From: Pseudomonas duriflava
GTDB lineage: Bacteria > Pseudomonadota > Gammaproteobacteria > Pseudomonadales > Pseudomonadaceae
Assembly: GCF_007830155.1 (NCBI RefSeq)
Contig: NZ_VLKY01000011.1
Span: forward strand, 151,938-215,937
Direction of reading: 5' to 3'
DNA length: 64,000 nucleotides
Shown here piece after piece: positions 8,626-18,265 of the stretch. Made by a program: the position numbers and the translations under genes. Every line of letters begins with the position of its first letter. The first letter of the stretch is position 1. The notes beneath the pieces are model-generated. The model saw nothing but the letters and a program-made list of their open reading frames with translations. It did not search any database and had not been told where the DNA came from.

Positions 8626-9861
8626 TTGAAGAAAAATGTTCTTATCATTGGTGCAGGAGGTGTCGCCAAGGTGGTGGCCCATAAATGCGCGCAACACAAC
8701 GATGAACTTGGTCGTATTGTTATTGCGTCGCGCAACATCTCCAAATGCAAGGCCATCATCGATAGCGTCAAGGCCAAAGGCAGCCTCAAGCAGCCCGCCG
8801 ATATTAAGGCCTTCTCGCTGAACGCTCTGGATAAAGAGGCGACCAAAGCGCTTATCCGTGAAACTGAATCAGAGATCGTCATCAACGTTGGTTCCGCTTT
8901 TCTTAACATGTCGGTACTGCGTGCCTGTATTGATACCGGCGCAGCCTACCTAGATACAGCGATTCATGAAGAGCCAGGAAAGATTTGTGAGACGCCACCT
9001 TGGTATGGCAACTACGAATGGAAGCATCTTGATGAATGTCAGCAGAAAAACATTACCGCTATTCTCGGCGTGGGCTTTGATCCAGGCGTAGTTAACGCCT
9101 ATGCAGCGCTTGCCCAGCAACAGTATTTCGACCGCATTGACTCTATCGATATTCTTGATGTGAATGCCGGTTCCCATGGCAAATATTTCGCCACTAATTT
9201 CGACCCGGAAATTAATTTCCGCGAATTTACTGGGCAGGTATGGAGCTGGCAGGGCGGCCAGTGGACCAGTAACAGTATGTTCGAGGTTAAGCGTACTGAT
9301 GATCTGCCAGTGGTAGGTATTCAGAACCTGTACCTGACCGGTCATGACGAAGTGCACTCTTTATCCAAGAACCTCAATGTGCCGAATGTGCGTTTCTGGA
9401 TGAGTTTTGGCGAGCACTATATCAATGTGTTCACTGTGTTGAAGAACTTGGGCTTGCTTTCCGAGCAGCCGGTCAAAACAGCCGAAGGCCTGGAAGTTGT
9501 GCCATTGAAAGTAGTTAAGGCTGTGCTGCCTGATCCTGCTTCGCTCGCGCCAGGATATACCGGAAAGACCTGTATTGGTGATCTGGTCAAGGGCACCAAA
9601 GATGGCCAGCCGCGTGAGGTCTTTATCTATAACGTAGCTGACCATGAGGAAGCCTACGCTGAAACTGACAGCCAAGGCATCTCGTACACGGCAGGCGTAC
9701 CGCCGGTAGCCGCAGCCCTGCTGGTTGCCCGTGGCGAGTGGGATGTGCAACGCATGGTCAATGTTGAGGAGCTGCCAGCTGAGCCGTTCCTTAAAGCATT
9801 AGACGTGATGGGCTTGCCCACACGGATAAAAGACGAGCACGGGGATCGTCCCTGGAACTGA
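8626..9861 (+). CDS. carboxynorspermidine dehydrogenase (saccharopine dehydrogenase-like)
   Basis: NADP(H)-dependent reductive condensation of aspartate beta-semialdehyde with putrescine or diaminopropane to carboxyspermidine/carboxynorspermidine, the substrate of the upstream decarboxylase. The protein opens with KKNVLIIGAGGVAKVVAHKC, a Rossmann nucleotide-binding loop typical of this subgroup of saccharopine dehydrogenases, and includes GVGFDPGVVNAYAA. The only sensible start is TTG at 8626, with AAGGAG 11 bases upstream; this gives 411 aa, matching family length. It probably shares the nspC transcript. Pseudomonads that also have speD/speE make spermidine differently, so this pair may be an alternative or supplementary route. 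Confidence 0.9.
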   Translation: MKKNVLIIGAGGVAKVVAHKCAQHNDELGRIVIASRNISKCKAIIDSVKAKGSLKQPADIKAFSLNALDKEATKALIRETESEIVINVGSAFLNMSVLRACIDTGAAYLDTAIHEEPGKICETPPWYGNYEWKHLDECQQKNITAILGVGFDPGVVNAYAALAQQQYFDRIDSIDILDVNAGSHGKYFATNFDPEINFREFTGQVWSWQGGQWTSNSMFEVKRTDDLPVVGIQNLYLTGHDEVHSLSKNLNVPNVRFWMSFGEHYINVFTVLKNLGLLSEQPVKTAEGLEVVPLKVVKAVLPDPASLAPGYTGKTCIGDLVKGTKDGQPREVFIYNVADHEEAYAETDSQGISYTAGVPPVAAALLVARGEWDVQRMVNVEELPAEPFLKALDVMGLPTRIKDEHGDRPWN

Positions 9862-9882
9862 GCGGACTAACGCTCCCACAGA

Positions 9883-9912
9883 GCAAGGTGCGTCTATGCT
9901 GACGTACCTTGC
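9883..9912 (+). terminator. hairpin after the nspC operon
   Basis: Arms GCAAGGTGCGTC and GACGTACCTTGC pair with one mismatch around a 6-base loop, 21 bases after the dehydrogenase stop codon. The tail that follows is only moderately T-rich, so termination is probable but not certain. Confidence 0.5.
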
Positions 9913-10576
9913 AAGTGCTTTCTCAGAGTTGATGCTCAGAGAGGATGCGCAAGCCGTCCTTTCCATATCAGGCAATCGATGAGCCGAACTCACCATCCAG
10001 ATTACATTTATGCCTGATGGTTGTGATTCACCACACTAGGTGTTGGTTGAGAAATCCATTATCAGCAATGACTGGTTGTACCATCGGAGTTAGGGAAAAG
10101 TTCTAAGCTCGCAGAATGGAGTTTGGCAAATGGTATACGGATCAATACGACCGTCCTGTCTGAGACTTATGTGAAGCCGTCTGAGCAGGCCCGCCATGTA
10201 CGAAAACTGTGGCAGACCGTCTGCCATGTTCCTAAGTGATCTGGAATCTCAGGCCACTTATCCTCTGAAGACAGCCCCAAAAGAAACCGTTGAGCATCAA
10301 GCGATCATCCTTGCAAAGCCACTTCCGCTGCTGCCTGGAAGAAACTGAATTGCTATTCAGCTCCACGATTAATCATCTAACCCGTAACGGACTGTCATCT
10401 CTGATTTCCGCTCGAAAAAGACAATAAAGTTTAGAGAGTTGGTTCTTCAGAAAGAACATAGTTAATAGTGGTGCTGATCAGCGTAACAACCGCTTTTATT
10501 GGAATGGCTTTAAGAAAGCGCGGTGCCGATTCTCTATTGGCCAACTTTCCTAAGTTTTGAGGCAAAGCCAAGATCA
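9913..10576. other. long intergenic region without recognisable genes
   Basis: No frame of convincing composition on either strand, no RNA family and no repeat that I recognise. Stop codons are frequent in all frames. With the chemotaxis-receptor-like fragment at its far end, it may be the decayed remains of a lost gene. Confidence 0.35.
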
Positions 10577-10620
10577 AATTGACGCACCAAGCCGCTCAAA
10601 TCTACGACCAGACGCGACAG
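10577..10620 (-). pseudogene. possible C-terminal remnant of a chemotaxis receptor
   Basis: Read on the minus strand this encodes LSRLVVDLSGLVRQF, which resembles the extreme C-terminus of Pseudomonas methyl-accepting chemotaxis proteins (A-x-x-L-x-x-L-V-x-x-F). Nothing upstream continues the signalling domain, because the ggt terminator and ggt itself are there. If real, it is a tail left after deletion. Only ~15 residues match, so confidence is low. Confidence 0.2.
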
Positions 10621-10642
10621 TAGGGGATAGGTAGAGTAAATA

Positions 10643-10670
10643 GGCGCCCGTATAACATTTATCGGGCGCC
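10643..10670 (-). terminator. terminator hairpin of ggt
   Basis: Perfect 8-bp arms GGCGCCCG and CGGGCGCC around a 12-base loop, 8 bases beyond the ggt stop on the minus strand. The T-rich tail (TATTTAC) is weak. Confidence 0.6.
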
Positions 10671-10678
10671 ACGTACCT

Positions 10679-12349
10679 TTACGGTTTCACGACCATGCCA
10701 ACACCACGGCCACGTGGGTCCGATGCGGTCTCCAGTGAAGTACCGTTGATGCGAATGGCTTGGACATCTCCCATGCGCCAACCCTGATCTTCCAAGGTAT
10801 ATCCCATGGCTTTCAACTCATCGGCGACCTTGCCGGTGAGAGGTGCATAGTCGTCATAATAGATCGTGTCCTTGGGTAGCAGCTGATGGTGGACACGCTG
10901 CGCAGCAAGGGCCTTGTCCAGAGGTAACTTAAAGTCGTAGAGGTTGTTTAGTACCTGGAACAGCGTTGTGAAGATACGCGAGCCGCCTGGTGTACCGAGT
11001 ACTAGGGTGACTTGGCCGTCCCGCGTAACAATGCTAGGGCTCATCGACGACAGCATCCGCTTGCCGGGCTCAATGGCGTTTGCATTGCTGCCCACTACGC
11101 CAAAGCCATTAGCGACCCCAGGTTTGGCACTAAAGTCATCCATTTCATCATTGAGTAGAAAGCCTGCACCCTTGACCACAACGCCACTGCCGTAATCGAA
11201 ATTAAGTGTATAGGTATTGCTCACCGCATTACCTTGAGCATCAACAATGGAAAAGTGCGTGGTCTGGTGCGATTCAAGGCCGGGCCTCACGTGTTCGGTT
11301 GGCGAAATGGCGTTCGGGTTCACCTCGGCCGCCCGTTGCTTGAGGTAGGTAGGATCGATCAGCTTGTTTACCGGAACCTCGGTAAAATCGGGATCGCCCA
11401 GGTAGTCCGCCCGGTCGGCAAATACTCGCTTTTCAATCTCGGCTAGCAGGTGAATGTATCGGGCTGAGTTGAGTTCTACATCTTTGAAATCCGCTGCGCG
11501 TGCTTCCTTGATACCAATCAGCTGAGCCAGTGCTATCCCGCCTGAGCTGGGTAGCGGTGCGGTATACAGCGTATTGCCCTGCCAGTCGACACGGATCGGC
11601 TCACGCCATTTGGCACGGTAACCGCTCAGGTCCTCTTTGGTGATCAAGCCATCGTCGTGCTTCATCTGAGCGACCAGGAGATCAGCCGTTTTGCCCGTAT
11701 AAAAGTCTTCGGGACCTTTATCTGCGATCCGTTCCAGGGTCTGGGCCAGTTCGGGCTGCTTGAAGAGCTGACCGGCCTGCATGCTGCCAAAGTAGTCAGT
11801 AAAGTTGGTCTTGCCATCGAAGAAGGCGATGGCATCGTCACGGTACTGGAACTGTTTGTCCGCGACTGTAAAGCCCTTCTGAGCATAGCCAATGGCAGGT
11901 GTCAGCAATTCGCTCCAGGGTAACTTACCGAATCGTTTATGAGCTTCCCATAGGCCCATCACTGTACCCGGAACCCCAGCGGCCCTGGCGCCGATCAGGC
12001 TCATGTTCTCGATGACTTCACCTTTTTCATCCAGGTACATGCCTTGGGTGGCGGCTTTGGGTGCTGTTTCTCGGTAATCGAGAAAGTAGGGTTTGCCGTC
12101 AACGTAGAGAGTCATGAATCCACCGCCGCCGATGTTACCTGCTTCGGGATACGTAACGGCTAGAGTAAAGGCAGTTGCTACGGCAGCATCTACAGCGTTG
12201 CCGCCAGCCTTAAGGACTTGGGCAGCAACGTCAGCGGCATAGGAGTTAGGGGCGGCCACGGCGCCACCTTCCAGCGTGGCGGCAGAGGTAAAGCAAGGAA
12301 GGGTAAGAGCAGCAGTAAAGGTCAAGATCCTTGAGAGAGCCAAGCGCAT
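10679..12349 (-). CDS. ggt: gamma-glutamyltransferase
   Basis: Periplasmic N-terminal-nucleophile hydrolase (556 aa) that cleaves or transfers the gamma-glutamyl group of glutathione and related compounds. A Sec signal peptide (MRLALSRILTFTAALTLPCF, then SAA) starts the protein. The autoprocessing site is visible as HQTTHFSIVDAQGNAVSNTY: the Thr at the new N-terminus of the small subunit is the nucleophile. The conserved GSGVVVKGAGFLLNDEMDDF and SSMSPSIV segments follow. AAGGA lies 6 bases before the ATG. It is transcribed alone and ends in a hairpin. It faces away from the methylcitrate regulator, with ~230 bases between their starts. Confidence 0.93.
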   Translation of the reverse strand: MRLALSRILTFTAALTLPCFTSAATLEGGAVAAPNSYAADVAAQVLKAGGNAVDAAVATAFTLAVTYPEAGNIGGGGFMTLYVDGKPYFLDYRETAPKAATQGMYLDEKGEVIENMSLIGARAAGVPGTVMGLWEAHKRFGKLPWSELLTPAIGYAQKGFTVADKQFQYRDDAIAFFDGKTNFTDYFGSMQAGQLFKQPELAQTLERIADKGPEDFYTGKTADLLVAQMKHDDGLITKEDLSGYRAKWREPIRVDWQGNTLYTAPLPSSGGIALAQLIGIKEARAADFKDVELNSARYIHLLAEIEKRVFADRADYLGDPDFTEVPVNKLIDPTYLKQRAAEVNPNAISPTEHVRPGLESHQTTHFSIVDAQGNAVSNTYTLNFDYGSGVVVKGAGFLLNDEMDDFSAKPGVANGFGVVGSNANAIEPGKRMLSSMSPSIVTRDGQVTLVLGTPGGSRIFTTLFQVLNNLYDFKLPLDKALAAQRVHHQLLPKDTIYYDDYAPLTGKVADELKAMGYTLEDQGWRMGDVQAIRINGTSLETASDPRGRGVGMVVKP

Positions 12350-12525
12350 AGAGGTTCCTTAGTCCATGTCATCAGAGAATTCTTTTTGAGCTTAATAGGA
12401 ATTCAAAAAACTGCTTGTAACAGTGCGCCAGCCACGTGTTCATTTGCGCTGTGAAAAACTCTGCTAACAAGGCAGATAAGAGCAGTGCAGCCTATCGACG
12501 CTCTCTTTTGGATTGTTGACACATA

Positions 12526-12554
12526 AGGTTTTCAAAGCCTAATCTGAAAATATT
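12526..12554 (+). promoter_or_regulatory. sigma-70-type promoter of the gntR-prp genes
   Basis: A consensus -35 TTGACA (12526-12531) is followed after 17 bases by AATATT (12549-12554) as -10. It sits just upstream of the regulator gene. The decamer ATTGTTGACA occurs here and again at 12574-12583, so part of the repeat may also be a regulator half-site. Confidence 0.5.
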
Positions 12555-12557
12555 GAT

Positions 12558-12579
12558 AACAATAAAAATTAATATTGTT
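12558..12579. promoter_or_regulatory. candidate operator for the GntR/FCD regulator
   Basis: An inverted repeat AACAATA - 8 bases - TATTGTT immediately downstream of the -10 box, covering the expected transcription start and ending just before the regulator's ATG. Position and symmetry suit autorepression. The assignment is inference. Confidence 0.4.
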
Positions 12580-12585
12580 GACAGT

Positions 12586-13341
12586 ATGAATCAGTCAAGT
12601 GAAACACCTACTGATCTTCCCGCCGAAAGTGAGACACGCTCGGAGCATGTCTTTCGCCGTATTCAGACGGCCATTATCAAGGGGGAAATTGCTCCGGGCA
12701 CCAAGATTTCCGAACCTGAGCTGGCTCGTACGTATGGCATCAGCCGTGGCCCATTACGCGAAGCGATCCACCGTTTGGAGGGGCAAAAGCTGGTTGTACG
12801 CATTCCCCATGTTGGCGCTCGGGTAGTGTCGCTAAGCCTGGAGGAGCTCGTCGAGTTGTATGAGATCCGTGAATCTCTCGAGGGGATGGCCTGCCGTCTA
12901 GCTGCCGAGCGCATGAGCGAAAGCGAAATCATTGAGCTCCGAAACGTTCTGGATACTCACGAGCGTGACGCCTCCTTTCAGGCCGGGCAGGGCTATTATC
13001 AGCAGGAAGGCGACCACGACTTTCATTATCGAATCATTCAGGGCAGCGGCAATCGCACCCTAGCACGACTACTCTGTGATGAGTTGTACCAACTGGTGCG
13101 CATGTACCGGATTCAGTTCTCGGCTACACCCCATCGGCCACGGCAGGCCTTCACTGAACATCACCGGATTCTCGATGCTATTGCCGAGCGCGATGGTGAA
13201 CTGGCCGAACTACTGATGCGTCGTCATATCGCGGCGTCTCGCCGCAACATGGAGCACCAACTCGGAACCCAGACTCGTGCTGCGGTCGCGCCTGTAAAGC
13301 GACCGGCTGCCCGGGCTTATAAAAACAGAGGTGAGTCATGA
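12586..13341 (+). CDS. GntR-family (FCD) regulator of the methylcitrate genes
   Basis: A 251-aa FadR-subfamily regulator. The winged-helix domain (~15-85) contains [18 protein letters not shown] and [13 protein letters not shown], typical of GntR DNA-binding. The FCD ligand domain (~95-225) has metal-binding-type residues ([20 protein letters not shown]). The first possible start is a TTG at 12553, but the ATG at 12586 fits the family N-terminus. The last 4 bases overlap the prpB start, so it is co-transcribed with prpB. That placement makes it the likely repressor of prpBCD, responding to methylcitrate or methylisocitrate as known for related pseudomonad regulators. The effector is inference. 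Confidence 0.88.
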   Translation: MNQSSETPTDLPAESETRSEHVFRRIQTAIIKGEIAPGTKISEPELARTYGISRGPLREAIHRLEGQKLVVRIPHVGARVVSLSLEELVELYEIRESLEGMACRLAAERMSESEIIELRNVLDTHERDASFQAGQGYYQQEGDHDFHYRIIQGSGNRTLARLLCDELYQLVRMYRIQFSATPHRPRQAFTEHHRILDAIAERDGELAELLMRRHIAASRRNMEHQLGTQTRAAVAPVKRPAARAYKNRGES

Positions 13342-14234
13342 ATCAGGCGTTATCCAGTCGTCCTGGGCAGCGTTTCCGCGAGGCGGTTGCTGCTGAGCAT
13401 CCTTTACAGGTAGTCGGCACCATCAACGCCAACCATGCCTTGCTTGCCAAACGGGCCGGTTTCAAGGCGATTTATCTTTCGGGAGGTGGGGTGTCGGCAG
13501 GCTCGCTGGGACTGCCGGACCTTGGTATTTCCAATCTCGACGATGTGTTGATCGATGTTCGTCGTATCACGGATGTATGTGACTTGCCGCTTTTGGTAGA
13601 CGTGGACACCGGTTTCGGCTCGTCTGCCTTCAATGTAGCGCGGACCGTCAGGTCAATGATAAAAGCAGGCGCTGCCGCCCTGCATATCGAAGATCAGGTC
13701 GGGGCCAAGCGCTGCGGGCATCGTCCTAACAAGGAAATCGTTTCCGAGCAGGAAATGGTCGACCGCATTAAAGCCGCCGTGGATGCACGGACCGATGATA
13801 GTTTCGTGATCATGGCGCGTACCGATGCGCTAGCCGTGGAAGGCTTGCAGTCAGCCATTGACCGTGCCTGTGCCTGCGTAGAGGCTGGGGCAGACATGAT
13901 CTTTCCCGAGGCCATGACCGAGTTGGGCATGTATAAGGAATTCGCTGCCGCCGTAAAAGTACCGGTACTGGCCAACATTACCGAATTCGGTTCGACACAG
14001 CTCTTCACTACCGAAGAGCTGGCATCAGCTGATGTATCGCTAGTGCTGTACCCCTTGTCGGCGTTCCGTGCCATGAACAAGGCAGCTGAAAATGTGTATG
14101 CCGCTATCCGACGCGACGGCACTCAGAAGAACGTACTCGATACCATGCAGACCCGTCAGGAGCTGTACGAGAGCATTGGTTACCACGATTTCGAGCAGAA
14201 GCTGGATGCCTTGTTCGCCCAAACTAGACGTTAA
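13338..14234 (+). CDS. prpB: 2-methylisocitrate lyase
   Basis: Cleaves (2R,3S)-2-methylisocitrate to pyruvate and succinate, the last step of the methylcitrate cycle. A 298-aa Mg-dependent enzyme of the PEP-mutase/isocitrate-lyase fold. The signature [10 protein letters not shown] holds the active-site cysteine (Cys126). DVDTGFG and the metal-binding acidic residues around IEDQ are present. GAGGTGAG precedes the ATG, and the start overlaps the regulator's stop (ATGA). The downstream methylcitrate synthase and dehydratase genes make the assignment firm. Confidence 0.95.
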   Translation: MNQALSSRPGQRFREAVAAEHPLQVVGTINANHALLAKRAGFKAIYLSGGGVSAGSLGLPDLGISNLDDVLIDVRRITDVCDLPLLVDVDTGFGSSAFNVARTVRSMIKAGAAALHIEDQVGAKRCGHRPNKEIVSEQEMVDRIKAAVDARTDDSFVIMARTDALAVEGLQSAIDRACACVEAGADMIFPEAMTELGMYKEFAAAVKVPVLANITEFGSTQLFTTEELASADVSLVLYPLSAFRAMNKAAENVYAAIRRDGTQKNVLDTMQTRQELYESIGYHDFEQKLDALFAQTRR

Positions 14235-14310
14235 ATCGAAACGATCCGTTTAGCGGGCTCGTTTTAAAGCAGTTGCATCATCTCAGAACAAATCCAAGAA
14301 GGAGAGCGCA

Positions 14311-15438
14311 ATGGCTGAAGCAAAAGTACTGAGCGGAGCCGGCCTGCGAGGCCAGGTCGTTGGCCAGACAGCATTATCGACGGTGGGCCAAGAGGGCGCC
14401 GGGCTGACCTATCGAGGCTATGACGTTCGTGAGCTTGCCGAACATGCCCAATTCGAGGAAGTCGCCTACCTCTTGTTCAAAGGTAACTTACCGACGCGTG
14501 AACAGCTTAATGACTACTTGAATGCGCTGATGAAGCTACGTGAGCTGCCGCTGGCGCTCAAAGAGGTGCTCGAACGTATCCCGGCGCAGACTCATCCCAT
14601 GGATGTCATGCGGACAGGCGCTTCCATGCTGGGAACGCTAGAGCCTGAGCGAGACTTCAGCCAGCAACAGGCCATTGCTGATCGGCTGCTTGCAGCACTG
14701 CCAGCCATCATGTGCTACTGGTATCGATTCAGCCATGAGGGCAAGCGCATTCAGTGCGTCACGGATGAGCCTTCTATCGCAGGCCATTTTCTAAGGCTCT
14801 TGCATGGAAAAGCGCCCAGCGAGCTGCACCGCAAGGTCATGAACGTCTCGCTGATCCTTTACGCCGAACACGAGTTCAATGCCTCTACCTTCAACGGCAG
14901 AGTGTGTGCGTCTACGTTGTCAGACATGTATTCCTGTATCACAGGAGCCATTGGCACTTTACGTGGCCCTCTGCATGGAGGAGCCAACGAAGCCGCTATG
15001 GCAATGATTGAGCGTTTCTCATCGCCCCAAGAGGCCATTGAGGGGACGCTGGGCATGCTTGAGCGCAAGGACAAGATCATGGGCTTTGGCCATGCTATCT
15101 ACAAAGAGTCCGATCCTCGTAACGAGGTTATAAAGGTCTGGTCCAAACGGCTGGCCGAGGAGGTGGGCGATACGGTGTTGTTTCCCGTGTCCGAAGCCAT
15201 TGACCACACCATGTGGGAGCAAAAAAAGCTCTTCCCCAATGCCGACTTTTATCATGCTTCGGCGTACCACTTCATGGGCATTCCTACAAAGCTGTTCACG
15301 CCTATATTTGCTTGCTCACGGGTAACAGGCTGGGCCTCACATGTATTCGAGCAGCGTGCCAACAATCGAATTATCCGCCCCAGCGCTGAGTACACAGGCG
15401 AGGCGCAACGGCCCTATGTTCCGTTGGAGCAGCGTTAA
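14311..15438 (+). CDS. prpC: 2-methylcitrate synthase
   Basis: Condenses propionyl-CoA with oxaloacetate to 2-methylcitrate. A 375-aa short-form citrate synthase. LTYRGYDVRELAEHAQFEEV at the N-terminus and GPLHGGANEAAM and GFGHAIYKESDPR (the catalytic His regions) are typical of the PrpC subgroup. GGAG lies well placed before the ATG. It sits between prpB and prpD with short gaps, which distinguishes it from a housekeeping GltA. It may have side activity with acetyl-CoA. Confidence 0.95.
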   Translation: MAEAKVLSGAGLRGQVVGQTALSTVGQEGAGLTYRGYDVRELAEHAQFEEVAYLLFKGNLPTREQLNDYLNALMKLRELPLALKEVLERIPAQTHPMDVMRTGASMLGTLEPERDFSQQQAIADRLLAALPAIMCYWYRFSHEGKRIQCVTDEPSIAGHFLRLLHGKAPSELHRKVMNVSLILYAEHEFNASTFNGRVCASTLSDMYSCITGAIGTLRGPLHGGANEAAMAMIERFSSPQEAIEGTLGMLERKDKIMGFGHAIYKESDPRNEVIKVWSKRLAEEVGDTVLFPVSEAIDHTMWEQKKLFPNADFYHASAYHFMGIPTKLFTPIFACSRVTGWASHVFEQRANNRIIRPSAEYTGEAQRPYVPLEQR

Positions 15439-15497
15439 TCAAGTAAACGGTGGCTGTTGCCGTTTCCGTATACCAATGAGCCTATTGAGAAAAAAGC

Positions 15498-16982
15498 ATG
15501 AGCGCCAATGTCGATCTGAACAATCGTCCTGAGTATGACAAAGTACTGCAGGATATTGCCGATTACGTCCTGACCTATAAGGTCGAATCCACCGAGGCCC
15601 TGAACACGGCACGTAATTGCCTGATGGATACCCTCGGCTGTGGTCTTTTGTCTTTGCGTTTTCCCGAATGCACCAAGCATCTTGGTCCGTTTGTAGAGGG
15701 CACTGTTGTCCCCTATGGCGCTCGGGTGCCAGGGACCAGTTTTCGTCTCGATCCAGTCAAGGCCGCTTGGGACATTGGTTGCATCATCCGCTGGCTAGAC
15801 TATAACGACACTTGGCTGGCAGCTGAGTGGGGGCATCCTTCCGACAACCTGGGCGGTATTCTGGCTGTAGCGGATCACCTGTCCCAGAAGCGTATCGCTC
15901 AAGACGAGGCGCCGTTAACTATGCGCGCTGTGCTTGAGGCCATGATCATGGCTCATGAAATCCAGGGTGTATTTGCACTGGAGAACTCGTTCAACCGGGT
16001 CGGCCTGGACCACGTTATCCTGGTCAAAGTTGCTTCAACTGCTGTGGTTGCCAAATTGATGGGGGCGAATCGCGAACAGCTCTTGGCAGCTATTTCCCAT
16101 GCCTTTGTTGATGGCCAAGCCCTGCGTACCTATCGCCATGCGCCCAACGCCGGATCGCGTAAATCCTGGGCGGCTGGCGATGCAACCAGCCGTGGCGTGC
16201 GGTTGGCTGATATTGCCATGCGTGGCGAGATGGGAATTCCCGGTGTGCTCAGTGCGCCACAGTGGGGTTTCTATGATGTCTTGTTCAGCCATACAAACAA
16301 GGATCTGGAAACCAAGCCGCAAGATAAACGCCAGTTCAGTTTTTCACAGGGCTTCGGCAGCTATGTTATGGAAAATGTACTGTTCAAGATCAGCTTTCCG
16401 GCCGAGTTTCATGCTCAGACTGCAGCCGAGGCGGCTGTTATTCTGCATCCTCAGGTACGCGAAAAACTGGATCAGATCGAAAGGATCGTGGTCACGACTC
16501 ATGAGTCGGCTATCCGGATTATTTCCAAGGTGGGCCCGCTGGCCAACGCAGCAGACCGTGACCACTGCCTGCAATACATGATCGCCGTGCCGCTGCTGTA
16601 TGGCGATCTGGTTGCCGAGCACTATGAAGACAGCTTCCATGCAGCCCATCCACTGATTGATCTGTTGCGTGAGAAAATGGAAATCGTTGAGGACGAACGC
16701 TACAGCCGCGAATATCTCGAAGCCGATAAGCGCTCCATTGCCAACGCCATACAGGTGTTCTTCAAAGACAGCACCCATACTGAAAAGGTTGCGGTGGAAT
16801 ATCCGATTGGCCATCGGCGGCGGCGTGATGAAGGCATCCCGCTGCTGGAAGCCAAGTTTCGCAGCAATCTGGCTACACGCTTCCCGGGGCAACGTTGCGA
16901 GGAAATCTTTACGCTCTGTAAAGACCAGCAAAGATTGGAAAGCACTCCGGTCCATCGTTTCGTCGATTTGTTTGTCATCTGA
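15498..16982 (+). CDS. prpD: 2-methylcitrate dehydratase
   Basis: Dehydrates 2-methylcitrate to 2-methyl-cis-aconitate. A 494-aa MmgE/PrpD-family protein of the long enteric type. Segments [47 protein letters not shown] and [18 protein letters not shown] are diagnostic; the last contains the substrate-site region. There is no acnD or prpF in the cluster, unlike the common pseudomonad arrangement prpB-prpC-acnD-prpF-prpD, so rehydration must be done by an aconitase (AcnB) encoded elsewhere. The ribosome site is weak. A good terminator follows immediately. Confidence 0.95.
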   Translation: MSANVDLNNRPEYDKVLQDIADYVLTYKVESTEALNTARNCLMDTLGCGLLSLRFPECTKHLGPFVEGTVVPYGARVPGTSFRLDPVKAAWDIGCIIRWLDYNDTWLAAEWGHPSDNLGGILAVADHLSQKRIAQDEAPLTMRAVLEAMIMAHEIQGVFALENSFNRVGLDHVILVKVASTAVVAKLMGANREQLLAAISHAFVDGQALRTYRHAPNAGSRKSWAAGDATSRGVRLADIAMRGEMGIPGVLSAPQWGFYDVLFSHTNKDLETKPQDKRQFSFSQGFGSYVMENVLFKISFPAEFHAQTAAEAAVILHPQVREKLDQIERIVVTTHESAIRIISKVGPLANAADRDHCLQYMIAVPLLYGDLVAEHYEDSFHAAHPLIDLLREKMEIVEDERYSREYLEADKRSIANAIQVFFKDSTHTEKVAVEYPIGHRRRRDEGIPLLEAKFRSNLATRFPGQRCEEIFTLCKDQQRLESTPVHRFVDLFVI

Positions 16983-16987
16983 GTCAA

Positions 16988-17016
16988 GCGGCCTGTAATT
17001 AAGCAGGCCGCACTTT
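16988..17016 (+). terminator. rho-independent terminator of prpBCD
   Basis: Perfect 8-bp arms GCGGCCTG and CAGGCCGC around an 8-base loop, with a short T-run (ACTTTTAA) after the stem, 5 bases beyond the prpD stop. Confidence 0.75.
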
Positions 17017-17230
17017 TAACGCGGCATGCGACGTACCTTGACTTCCATCAGACTCGCCCTAATTGTCTTCAGGGGCGGCAACGTAACGTAATCAAGAATT
17101 GCCTATTCAACTGACGGAAAAACGTAATGCGTGATCAGTGGAAATAGAACTCATTTTACTGAGCGTTGGTATCGAGTAATTTTTGTATAGCCAACTTTTA
17201 TTGAGTCCAGGCTATGAGCTTTCTTATGGG

Positions 17231-18115
17231 CTACGAAGCGGACTCACGAAATTCCCGTATCGTTTGCAGCAAAGCAGACAGCAAGGGTGAACGCTCGTTT
17301 TTCAAGTAAAAACAGTGGAGTTCCATATAGGCGTCGCCTTGAACTCTCAAAGGGCGATAGACAACCCCTGGAAATTTCACATGAGTCATCGACTCGGGGA
17401 CAAGCGCCATGGCGGAACTAATGGCCACCTGGAGAGTAGCAGTAATGATATCGGTGCAGGGAGAGGTAAGGCGTGGTTCGAAACCATGCCGACGACATAA
17501 GTCGACCGCCGTCGCTGTTGCAATTGGTGAGCTGCCGACGGCTAACAACTGGCCTCGTAATGCCAGAAAATCAACCCTGTCGTAAGCCGCGAGCGGATGG
17601 TCTTCATTTAGCGCCAACCACAGTGGCTCGCGAGCGACCAGCTCTACCGCAATATCCGTTTCTTCAGGCAGGAGCCGCTCAAATACCAGTAAAACCCGTC
17701 CCTGCCTCAAAGCCAGCACTTGAGCAGGTGTTTGTGCGGGATGTAAAGCGAGCTCTACCTCAGGATGTGTCATTCGAAAGCGCGCAAGCACTTGCGGAAC
17801 AGGGCCGAACATGGATGATCCATATACTCCCACGTTTGCCAATCCGACCTGCCCTTTACCAAACCGTACGGCACGCTGGGCTGCGTGCTTAACCAGGCTT
17901 CGGATATTGGTTGCATCATGAAGAAGCACTTCCCCTGCCTGAGTAAGCACCATTCCTTTAGGTGTTCGCTCGAATAGTTGTACGCCCAGCTCTGCCTCAA
18001 GTGCCTGAATGTGACGGCTTAGCGGTGGTTGCGACAAATGTAGACGCTCAGCCGCCCGTCCAAGATGGCGCTCTTCAGCTACTGCAATGAAATAGTTGAG
18101 TTGCCGCATATCCAT
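17231..18115 (-). CDS. LysR-family transcriptional regulator
   Basis: A 294-aa LysR regulator. The N-terminal helix-turn-helix (RQLNYFIAVAEERHLGRAAERLHLSQPPLSRHI) is of the CatR/BenM-like type. A LysR substrate-binding domain spans ~90-290. It is divergent from the GH3 glycosidase gene with 150 bases between the starts, so the usual prediction is that it controls that gene, itself, or both. The CatR-like HTH usually goes with aromatic or lactone effectors, which does not fit a glycosidase well, so the target may lie elsewhere. No effector can be read from the sequence. Confidence 0.85.
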   Translation of the reverse strand: MDMRQLNYFIAVAEERHLGRAAERLHLSQPPLSRHIQALEAELGVQLFERTPKGMVLTQAGEVLLHDATNIRSLVKHAAQRAVRFGKGQVGLANVGVYGSSMFGPVPQVLARFRMTHPEVELALHPAQTPAQVLALRQGRVLLVFERLLPEETDIAVELVAREPLWLALNEDHPLAAYDRVDFLALRGQLLAVGSSPIATATAVDLCRRHGFEPRLTSPCTDIITATLQVAISSAMALVPESMTHVKFPGVVYRPLRVQGDAYMELHCFYLKNERSPLLSALLQTIREFRESAS

Positions 18116-18194
18116 GCTAAAGGCCTTACCGAAAAGGTAACAAGGTCAACAAATTATGTATTGGAAGTTCTTTAAGGTCTTAAGAAAAACTCCA

Positions 18195-18235
18195 ATCAAC
18201 AGGCGTCTTGTTCGATAAGCAAGATGCCTGTTGAT
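18195..18235. repeat. long inverted repeat in the LysR/GH3 divergent region
   Basis: Arms of 16 bases (ATCAACAGGCGTCTTG and CAAGATGCCTGTTGAT) pair with one mismatch around a 9-base spacer, ending 30 bases before the GH3 start codon. No T-run follows, so it is not a standard terminator. It could be an operator or a leader-RNA hairpin of the glycosidase transcript. Confidence 0.6.
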
Positions 18236-18265
18236 GTTCCATAAGAATAATGAGAGGGACACGTA

